Source of the DNA: Bacillota bacterium
GTDB taxonomy: Bacteria > Bacillota_I > Bacilli_A > RFN20 > CAG-288
Length of the DNA stretch: 64,000 nucleotides
Direction: 5' to 3'
Assembly: GCA_023398335.1 (NCBI GenBank)
Contig: JAEWSJ010000009.1
Span: 1 to 64,000 of the forward strand
Position 1 is the stretch's first letter, and the number at the start of each line of letters is the position of its first letter. Under the pieces are notes generated by a model that saw only the letters and a list, made by a program, of their open reading frames with translations, was not told the origin of the DNA and made no database searches. The position numbers were made by a program, and so were the translations under genes. Of the stretch, positions 57,442 through 64,000 are shown piece by piece.

Positions 57442-59352
57442 TTATTTTTGTACTCTGTAGAATTGTTTTGTATCAATATCATGACGTATTAATTTAATAA
57501 AATCGTCTAATGATACGGTAACTTGTTCTTGAGTACCAAGAATACGATAAGTAACTGTGTTGTTATCTTTTTCTTTATCTCCTATAACAAGAGTGTAAGG
57601 AACTTTTTTAACTTGACAGTCACGAATCTTATAACCAACTTTTTCTCCTCTATCATCAACTTCAGATCTGATTCTAGCGTTGAGAAGAGCTTCATTAACT
57701 TTATTTGCATAATCGAGGTGGAAGTTGTTATTTACTGGAAGAATAACGACTTGTTTAGGACTTAACCATGTTGGAAATGCACCTTTAAAGTGTTCTGTAA
57801 TAATACCGGTAAATCTTTCAATAGAGCCGAATATTGCTCTGTGAATCATTAATGGGGTGACTTTGTCGCCATTTTGATCAATATATGTGCAATCAAAGCG
57901 GCTAGGAAGTTGCATATCTAATTGAATTGTTCCACATTGCCAAATTCTATTTAATGAATCTCTTAATTTAAAGTCAAGTTTTGGCCCATAAAAAGCACCA
58001 TCACCTGGATTAATCTTATAATCAATATTGAAATCTTTTAAGCATTTTTCCAATATCTCTTCAGCTTTATTCCATGTTTCAATTTTTCCGATAAAACTAT
58101 CAGGTCTAGTTGATAAAACAATGTAATATGGTAAATTAAATGTTTTATAGATACGATCATATAAACTTAATAAGTGTCTAATTTCAGATTCGATTTGATC
58201 TTCTCTTAATAATGTATGAGCATCATCTTGAGTAAAGCATCTAACTCTAAACAATCCGTTTAACGCTCCAGAAGCTTCGTGACGATGGACAAGACCTAAT
58301 TCGCCTATACGAATAGGTAATTCTTTATATGAGTGAATATCATTCTTATAGACTAATATTGCGCCTGGGCAATTCATTGGTTTAATTGCAAATGTGTTTT
58401 CATCAACTTGAGTTGTGTACATATTTTCTTTGTAATGATCCCAGTGACCTGAGGTTTCCCATAATTCCTTAGATAGCATTATTGGAGTTCTAACAAAAAT
58501 ATAGTTTTCTTTTGCGTGAATATCGTACCAGAAGTTCTCTAATTCTCTTCTAAGAATCATGCCATTTGGTAACCAAAATGGAAATCCAGGACCATAATCA
58601 GAAATCATGAATAAACCTAATTCTTTACCAAGCTTACGGTGATCACTTTCTTTTCTTTCTTCAAGAAGCTTTAAGTATGCATCAAGATCTTCCTTAGAGA
58701 AGAAACAAGTGCCATAAACTCTTGTTAATTGTTCGTTGTTTTTATCGCCTTTAAAATATGCTCCAGCAATGGACATAAGCTTAAATGCTTTACAAAGAGC
58801 GGTAGAAGCGACATGAGGTCCTCGACAAAGATCAGTGAAATCTCCTTGTGAATAAACTGTTATAGTTCCTTTTAATTCTTCTAAGTGAATAAGTTTGAAT
58901 TTTTGATCCTTAAAAATCTTTTTTCCTTCTTCTACAGATATTTCTTTTCTTTCGATTGGAAGTCCGGATTTTACAATTTTATCCATTTCCTTTTCGATTG
59001 CTTTAAAATCATTTTCGGAAATAGGAGTGTTTGTTTTAACATCATAGTAATATCCTTCTTCAACGGATGGACCATATGCAAATTGAGCTTCAGGGAAAAT
59101 ATGCTTAATTGCTTGGGCCATGATATGTGCACAAGAATGATTTAATATATCAAGAGCTTCTTTTGATTCTTTTGTAACAATTTCAAATTTACAATCTTCC
59201 GAAATAGGTAATCTGAAATCTTGAATCTCGTCATTGATTTTAACAGCGATTACTTTCTTCGGAAGTGAAACAGAGATTCTTGCTGCAATCTCTAAACCCG
59301 TCAGTCCATCTTCAACTTCTAAAACTTTACCATCTAATAGTGTTAGTTTCAT
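57442..59352 (-). CDS. thrS: Threonyl-tRNA synthetase
   Basis: A 636-residue class II synthetase with the full architecture: N-terminal TGS domain (about 1-60), editing domain with the HxxxH-type site (LNHSCAHIMAQAIKHIFP and the CRGPH zinc-like site), catalytic core with RTPIMLSKELWETSGHWDHYKENM, the zinc cysteine in KPMNCPGAI and motif 2 RIGELGLVHRHEASG, and a C-terminal anticodon-binding domain. Ribosome site AAGGAGG. Expression is governed by the T-box leader upstream. Confidence 0.97.
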   Translation of the reverse strand: MKLTLLDGKVLEVEDGLTGLEIAARISVSLPKKVIAVKINDEIQDFRLPISEDCKFEIVTKESKEALDILNHSCAHIMAQAIKHIFPEAQFAYGPSVEEGYYYDVKTNTPISENDFKAIEKEMDKIVKSGLPIERKEISVEEGKKIFKDQKFKLIHLEELKGTITVYSQGDFTDLCRGPHVASTALCKAFKLMSIAGAYFKGDKNNEQLTRVYGTCFFSKEDLDAYLKLLEERKESDHRKLGKELGLFMISDYGPGFPFWLPNGMILRRELENFWYDIHAKENYIFVRTPIMLSKELWETSGHWDHYKENMYTTQVDENTFAIKPMNCPGAILVYKNDIHSYKELPIRIGELGLVHRHEASGALNGLFRVRCFTQDDAHTLLREDQIESEIRHLLSLYDRIYKTFNLPYYIVLSTRPDSFIGKIETWNKAEEILEKCLKDFNIDYKINPGDGAFYGPKLDFKLRDSLNRIWQCGTIQLDMQLPSRFDCTYIDQNGDKVTPLMIHRAIFGSIERFTGIITEHFKGAFPTWLSPKQVVILPVNNNFHLDYANKVNEALLNARIRSEVDDRGEKVGYKIRDCQVKKVPYTLVIGDKEKDNNTVTYRILGTQEQVTVSLDDFIKLIRHDIDTKQFYRVQK

Positions 59353-59375
59353 TTTATATATCCTCCTTAAAATAA

Positions 59376-59597
59376 AAAAAGCACCTCAGGGCGAATTTTA
59401 ATCCGCGGTGCCACCTGAATTCATCTAACCGATTGTTAGATATCTTTAATTTTCTTTTTCGTGTAGAAATAACGTCTAATTGCTTAGATAGCTCAGAAGT
59501 GGTATTTGTTTTTATATGTTTCCATTCCAGCGAGACATAAGGAAACTCTCTTTTAGTCTTAAAACAAACGTGTCTTCGTCTTAGCTATCTAAAGTAT
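59376..59597 (-). promoter_or_regulatory. Threonine T-box riboswitch for thrS
   Basis: On the minus strand: stem I is closed by TTAGATAGCT/AGCTATCTAA; the specifier loop carries ACC (Thr) followed by A in ATACCACTTC; the antiterminator bulge AGGTGGCACCGCGG is conserved; a terminator made from GGCACC.../...GGTGC with a T7 tract follows. Uncharged tRNA-Thr would prevent termination and raise thrS expression. The promoter before it has TATACT at about 59594-59599. Confidence 0.95.
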
Positions 59598-59685
59598 ATA
59601 TCAAAAATCATTAAAAATGCAATATAATGACGATTAAACCATGAAAAAAGTTTATCAGTTTTACCCGATAAACTAAGAGGTTCTT

Positions 59686-60561
59686 TTATTCTTTTTCAAG
59701 AAGACCTAGCGCAAGAGAAGTAGCTCCCATTAAGCCAGCGTCTTGGTCAAATAACGCATATTTAATTTGGATTTTTTTAACTGGATAAGGAGCGATAAAT
59801 GCATTTGCTACTGACTCGATATCTTCATCAAATAAATCGCGTGATTTCATTACTCCACCAGATAAGATGATGCAATCAGGATTGTAATTAAGTTGAACGT
59901 TTGCAATAAATGAAGATACAATTTGAATCCATGTATCATAGATAGCTAACGCTTTAATGTCTTTGTTTCTTACTAATTGGAAGAAATCAACGCCACCAGA
60001 TACTTCTAATCCATTAATTTTAGATAAGAATACAAGTCCGTTACCAGAAGCGATTTGTTCAAATTCATAATATCTATTGTTATATCCAATATAATTATGT
60101 CCACATTCAAATGGAAGATCTATTAATTCATGATTAACAACTAGACCACATCCTATTCCTGAAGAAATTGTAATGAAGAAAGATGTTTTATCATCTTTTG
60201 CACAACCACGTAATGATTCCATGTAGCCTGAACAAGTTGCGTCATTTGCAATCTTAACCTTGTAGTTAGGGAAATCTGTTTCTATCAATTTTGCTAAATC
60301 AAAGTCGGATATTTTTAGATTTGGTAGAAAATCTATTTTGTTATAACTTGTTAAACCACAGGCGGAAACTCCAACATATTTTAAATTTGTTTTTCCTTTT
60401 GTGACTTCTTTTAACATTCGTTTAATTTGATCATAAAGTAAATCCGAATCATATTTAGTTGTCTTTTCTCTTAAAACTTTGATAATATTAAGATTTTCGT
60501 CAACTATTCCAACTCTTAAATTTGTAGCTCCTAAGTCTATTGCAATTACTTCTCGTGTCAT
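59686..60561 (-). CDS. ROK-family sugar kinase
   Basis: A 291-residue ROK kinase, probably a glucokinase. The ATP-binding phosphate-1 motif is IAIDLGATNLRVG; the sugar-binding region includes ANDATCSGY and SGIGCGLVVNHEL; GHN (for the usual GExGH) follows. The zinc-binding CxCGxxGC segment typical of many ROK kinases is absent, which places it among the shorter zinc-free forms. It overlaps pyk by 4 bp (ATGA), so it is expressed with the glycolytic genes. Confidence 0.85.
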   Translation of the reverse strand: MTREVIAIDLGATNLRVGIVDENLNIIKVLREKTTKYDSDLLYDQIKRMLKEVTKGKTNLKYVGVSACGLTSYNKIDFLPNLKISDFDLAKLIETDFPNYKVKIANDATCSGYMESLRGCAKDDKTSFFITISSGIGCGLVVNHELIDLPFECGHNYIGYNNRYYEFEQIASGNGLVFLSKINGLEVSGGVDFFQLVRNKDIKALAIYDTWIQIVSSFIANVQLNYNPDCIILSGGVMKSRDLFDEDIESVANAFIAPYPVKKIQIKYALFDQDAGLMGATSLALGLLEKE

Positions 60562-62009
60562 AAATCTATATTTGTCTCCTTTTCAGCGATTGATATAACT
60601 TTCATGAAATTAGTTTTACCTGCACCAACTGGTGTACCTCCAGTAATAATTACCTTACTACCTTTAGGAATATTATATTGTTTTGCAATGTGAATTGCGA
60701 GTACTTCCATTTCTTCAATAAATTGAGGAACGTGTTTTACTAATTTTGGATAAACACCCCAACCCATCATTCCTGATATACAAGCCGAGCGTTTATTTGA
60801 TACTTCTATAATTGGACAAACTGGACGACATTTTGAAAGACGCTTAGCAGTTGAACCAGTTTCGGAAAAGCAAACAATAAGTTGAGCGTTTAAAAGAAGA
60901 GCTGTATTACTAACAGCATTCGCTAAAGCATCATTTAATGTCTTATTTGATGTTTCATAAGCTTCATGGCCTAAGGTTTCATAATCCAAACATGTTTCCA
61001 TTTTACGAGCAATTCGCGCTTGCATGGCACATGCTTCAACAGGGTATTCACCAGAAGCGGATTCAGCTGATAACATTACACTATCAGTTGATTCCATAAC
61101 AGCTGTAGCTACATCACTGACTTCAGCTCTAGTTGGATTTGGATTTTCCTTCATTGAATCAAGCATTTGTGTTGCGGTAATTACCGGTTTTCCAAGGACA
61201 CGACATTTGTGAATCATCTCTCTTTGAATTACAGGAACATCCTCTGGCAATACTTCAACACCTAAATCACCTCTAGCAACCATAAGACCGTCACTAGCTT
61301 CAATTATAGAATTTAAGTTAGCAACAGCTTCGGTATTTTCAACTTTAGAAATAATTTTTATATCACTGCCACCATGAGAATCTAAGACAGCTCTAATATC
61401 TTGAATATCTTTTACATCTCTAACAAAAGATGCTGCAATATAATCAACATGATTTTCACAACCCCATACAAGATCATTAAAATCTTTTTCGGATATATAT
61501 GGTAATGTTAAATGTGTTTCTGGACAATTAACTCCACGTCTATTCTTTATAATATGGTGATTAAGTGCTTTTGTAATAATACATTTTTCTTTATCGTCTT
61601 TACCTGTAATTTCGAGTCCGAGATTACCATCATCTAATCTGATAGAATCACCAACTTTTACATCATTAAATAATCCTGGATATGTAACAGAGAATTTAGT
61701 ATTATCACCGATTATTTCATTCATGTAAATCTTAATTTCATCACCGGTTTCAATCATTGCTTGATCACCTACGAAGACTCCAGTTCTAATTTCTGGTCCT
61801 TTAGTATCGAGCATGACAGGAATAATAATACCTTTTTCTTTTTCTATTTCACGTATTGTTTGTAATTTTGCACCATGTTCTTCATAAGAACCATGAGAAA
61901 AATTTAAACGAGCAACATTCATTCCAGCGTCAATAAGTTTTAAAAGGACTTCTTTTGTTTGACTGGCTGGACCAATTGTGCATACTATTTTTGTTTTTTT
62001 ATTAATCAT
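60558..62009 (-). CDS. pyk: Pyruvate kinase
   Basis: A 483-residue pyruvate kinase making ATP and pyruvate from phosphoenolpyruvate. KIVCTIGPAS at the start, NVARLNFSHGSYEEH, the catalytic IISKVENTEAV and ARGDLGVEV, and ITATQMLDSM are standard. It has the A, B and C domains only and lacks the extra C-terminal PEP-utilising domain found in Bacillus enzymes. It lies 59 bp after pfkA, giving the common pfkA-pyk order. Confidence 0.96.
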   Translation of the reverse strand: MINKKTKIVCTIGPASQTKEVLLKLIDAGMNVARLNFSHGSYEEHGAKLQTIREIEKEKGIIIPVMLDTKGPEIRTGVFVGDQAMIETGDEIKIYMNEIIGDNTKFSVTYPGLFNDVKVGDSIRLDDGNLGLEITGKDDKEKCIITKALNHHIIKNRRGVNCPETHLTLPYISEKDFNDLVWGCENHVDYIAASFVRDVKDIQDIRAVLDSHGGSDIKIISKVENTEAVANLNSIIEASDGLMVARGDLGVEVLPEDVPVIQREMIHKCRVLGKPVITATQMLDSMKENPNPTRAEVSDVATAVMESTDSVMLSAESASGEYPVEACAMQARIARKMETCLDYETLGHEAYETSNKTLNDALANAVSNTALLLNAQLIVCFSETGSTAKRLSKCRPVCPIIEVSNKRSACISGMMGWGVYPKLVKHVPQFIEEMEVLAIHIAKQYNIPKGSKVIITGGTPVGAGKTNFMKVISIAEKETNIDL

Positions 62010-62068
62010 TTTAAAAATCCTTTACTATAAAAATATTTTAACATAAACGTAATAATAAGATATATTCT

Positions 62069-63028
62069 TTATTCCAATATTCTTCCGATTTTAACGAATT
62101 CTTCAGAACTCTTTCTTGGAAATTTTAAGGCGTCTTGGATATTAAAATAAGATAATTTATTATTCACAATACCAACGCATGAAGAAGAAATACCTCGCTT
62201 AAGCAATTCAACGGCATATTCTCCTAAACGTGAAGCAAGGATTCTGTCTGCAGCGGTAGGTGTTCCACCTCTTTGCATATGGCCAAGAACTTCAGCTTTA
62301 GTTTCAAAGCCACACTTATTTTCAATTTCGCGTGCAAATTCATGAACATCACATACTTTTTCAGAAATGATAATCATCGCGTGTTTCTTTCCATGATCTC
62401 TTTGTTCTTTTAATATATTAATAACTTCATCTTTTGTCATAGGTAAATCATTTGTAATTGTTAATTCAGCACCGCATGCTAAACCAGCATAAGCGGCCAA
62501 ATCACCACATCTATTTCCCATTACTTCAATAATTGAGCAACGTTGATGAGAAGAGGAGGTATCTCTAAGTCTATCGACACATTCAACAATTGTATTAAGT
62601 GCAGTATCAAAGCCGATAGTAACATCGGTTGAGGCAATATCGTTATCGATTGTGCCTGGAACACCAATGCAATTAATACCGAGTTTGGAGAGAGCTTGTG
62701 CTCCCATATATGTACCATCGCCACCGATGCACACTAAAGCATCAATTCCAATTTCTTTGAGAATATCAGCGGCCTTTTTTTGAACTTCAGGATCTTTAAA
62801 TTCTGGTAAACGTGCAGTACCCAAAATGGTACCACCTCTATTGATAATATCCGAAACTGAATGTCTATTCATTTTGACTATGTTCTTTTCCAATATACCT
62901 TTATATCCATCGTAAATAGCATATGCTTCTAGTCCATATACTAAGCATGTTCTAACAATTGCTCTAACACATGCATTCATTCCTGGTGCATCTCCACCAC
63001 TAGTTAATATTCCAACTTTTTTAACCAT
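62069..63028 (-). CDS. pfkA: ATP-dependent 6-phosphofructokinase
   Basis: A 319-residue PfkA, the standard length of the bacterial tetrameric enzyme. ILTSGGDAPGMNA, the ATP-site CIGGDGTY, the catalytic PGTIDNDIASTDVTIGFDTA with the conserved Asp, and GHMQRGGTPTAADR are all present. The glycine after GGDGT and the TIDND Asp indicate ATP, not pyrophosphate, use. The start at 63028 follows AGGAGA; an upstream in-frame ATG at 63046 would include that site. A cre-like site lies in its leader. Confidence 0.97.
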   Translation of the reverse strand: MVKKVGILTSGGDAPGMNACVRAIVRTCLVYGLEAYAIYDGYKGILEKNIVKMNRHSVSDIINRGGTILGTARLPEFKDPEVQKKAADILKEIGIDALVCIGGDGTYMGAQALSKLGINCIGVPGTIDNDIASTDVTIGFDTALNTIVECVDRLRDTSSSHQRCSIIEVMGNRCGDLAAYAGLACGAELTITNDLPMTKDEVINILKEQRDHGKKHAMIIISEKVCDVHEFAREIENKCGFETKAEVLGHMQRGGTPTAADRILASRLGEYAVELLKRGISSSCVGIVNNKLSYFNIQDALKFPRKSSEEFVKIGRILE

Positions 63029-63091
63029 AATAAAATCTCCTATCAATATAATTTTAACAACAAGAAAAGTATTTACAAGAAAAACAATCTT

Positions 63092-63105
63092 GGTAAGCGA
63101 TTACA
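63092..63105 (-). promoter_or_regulatory. CcpA cre-like site before pfkA
   Basis: Minus strand TGTAATCGCTTACC matches the cre consensus TGWAANCGNTNWCA at 13 of 14 positions. It lies between the probable -10 (63136-63143) and the pfkA start, where binding would normally hinder transcription. Confidence 0.6.
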
Positions 63106-63135
63106 TTAATTTTACTTTTAATGATTTATTAAATA

Positions 63136-63143
63136 ATTATACA
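63136..63143 (-). promoter_or_regulatory. Probable -10 of the pfkA-pyk promoter
   Basis: TGTATAAT on the minus strand, 108 bp upstream of pfkA. The -35 region is weak. Confidence 0.45.
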
Positions 63144-63197
63144 AAACATCATGATTTATTAGATTTTAAATATATATTTGTTTTCTATTGTTAATGA

Positions 63198-63875
63198 TTA
63201 ATCTTTTTTTGATTTATGATTAAAGAAATAATTTTCCATTTCTTTTAATATTGAATTTTTGTTTGACTTAAGTTTATTCTTTCTATCAAGCTTAAACTGT
63301 TCAAAAGAAATGATAATCTTGCTGTTCTTTGCAATTTTTGAAACTTTAGTCGCAAGAGAAGTAGAATCGATGAAGTCGTATAACATCAAGCCATAAAAAA
63401 CACCTAAAAAGAATTCGAGATAGACTTCATATTTAATAAAAAATGTTACCATAATTTCGTTATAGTGGTGAATGAAGAGATAATAGATAGCTCCACAGAT
63501 TGCCCAAATTAAAGAAAACAAAGGACAAATTATCCCTTTGTAATTTCCTTTTCTATTGGAATAATCCCATAGCTTAATATTCATTCCTTTAATAAAAATC
63601 AATCCAGCAATTAACTCTATCAAAGTAACTCCTATACCAATTATACATATTACTAAAATGGATTTGATATAGTAGTTATCAATTCCGTAATTCAATGAGG
63701 AAAACAAATATAAAACACATACTCCAAAACCGTATAACGGGATATATGGACCGTGTAAAAATCCTGGGTTAATCCATTTTTTGGCTGATACGAATCTTCT
63801 AAAAAGTACTTCAATTAGATAGCCAATTGATGAGCCAAAGAAGAATAGAAAGGCATATGTTAAGAATGTGTCCAT
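63198..63875 (-). CDS. Putative ABC-transporter-type membrane protein (PF06541-like)
   Basis: A 225-residue membrane protein with about five to six hydrophobic segments. GSSIGYLIEVLFRRF near the N-terminus and the central NPGFLHGPYIPLYGFG are the recognisable marks of the 'putative ABC transporter type IV/CmpB' family, which has no established function despite the name. The C-terminal 50 residues are lysine-rich and cytoplasmic. It is probably its own transcript. There is no ATPase gene nearby. Confidence 0.75.
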   Translation of the reverse strand: MDTFLTYAFLFFFGSSIGYLIEVLFRRFVSAKKWINPGFLHGPYIPLYGFGVCVLYLFSSLNYGIDNYYIKSILVICIIGIGVTLIELIAGLIFIKGMNIKLWDYSNRKGNYKGIICPLFSLIWAICGAIYYLFIHHYNEIMVTFFIKYEVYLEFFLGVFYGLMLYDFIDSTSLATKVSKIAKNSKIIISFEQFKLDRKNKLKSNKNSILKEMENYFFNHKSKKD

Positions 63876-63984
63876 AGTTTTAACTCCTATATATCTATTT
63901 AAAACCTAAATATGTTATTTTTCAATATTTCATTGCTATGAATATTTTGTTAATCTATAATTTATAGGTAGGGAGATTTAAAGA

Positions 63985-64000
63985 ATGCTAATGTTTGAAG
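63985..64000 (+). CDS. Start of a gene cut by the window end
   Basis: ATGCTAATGTTTGAAG with GGGAGA 10-15 bp upstream looks like the first codons (MLMFE) of a plus-strand gene. Too little is present to identify it. Confidence 0.4.

Overview
The window comes from a low-GC bacterium of the Bacillota, most likely a Mollicutes-like lineage within class Bacilli. This rests on the strongly AT-rich coding sequence, Gram-positive style ribosome binding sites, an N-terminally extended L27 next to its Prp protease, a threonine T-box, an FMN riboswitch, a CcpA-type cre site, a fast-evolving 16S gene and a division cluster reduced to mraZ-rsmH plus one small membrane protein. Many genes end in TGA and all tryptophans checked are TGG, so the code is standard and not the mycoplasma code. 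I cannot name the species. Layout: 1-5033 is an rRNA operon (16S, spacer without tRNA, 23S, 5S) with its boxA and processing stems. 5208-8413 holds a small FakA-like domain protein, a YgjP-like metallopeptidase, an SpoU-type rRNA methyltransferase, a hydrolase and a HAD phosphatase, followed by tRNA-Cys, tRNA-Arg(ACG) and tRNA-Pro. 8911-15944 carries carD, a DNA glycosylase, two poorly characterised genes, the tsaE-tsaB-rimI-tsaD set for t6A tRNA modification, and asnS. 16014-20353 carries alsD, parA and a divergent parB, a pseudouridine synthase, the FMN-riboswitch-controlled riboflavin transporter ribU and a ferredoxin. 20503-26327 is the most accessory-looking part: an odd tRNA-Arg(CCG), an msmX-type ABC ATPase and a MATE transporter each broken by one in-frame stop, an esterase, an intact MATE transporter, a YhcH-family protein and tRNA-Arg(CCT). 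26426-34712 has a secreted Ig-like protein, tRNA-Leu(CAG), a methyltransferase and a complete spermidine/putrescine operon (regulator, potABCD). 34841-57341 is dense housekeeping: rsmE, mtaB, a ferredoxin-NADP reductase, rplU-prp-rpmA-obgE, a glycolipid-type glycosyltransferase on the other strand, ruvAB, a fused secDF, recJ, ftsA-ftsZ-pheS-pheT-thyX-yceD, and mraZ-rsmH. 57402-63875 on the minus strand has thrS with its T-box, a glycolytic cluster (pfkA, pyk, ROK sugar kinase) and a membrane protein. How it fits together: the cell ferments sugar through Pfk/Pyk, can make acetoin (AlsD), imports riboflavin and polyamines, and shows signs of reduced or altered envelope biology. No peptidoglycan genes follow rsmH, FtsA has no recognisable membrane-targeting helix, FtsZ has its anchor-like motif buried 50 residues before its end, and SecDF lacks the membrane aspartates that couple it to the proton gradient in studied homologues. 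I found no CRISPR array, insertion sequence or prophage. The best leads are in findings: the primer-evading but structurally compensated 16S gene, the SecDF and FtsA/FtsZ departures, the A19-U56 tRNA-Arg, the long imperfect hairpin at 41132-41217, and the two stop-interrupted transporter genes.
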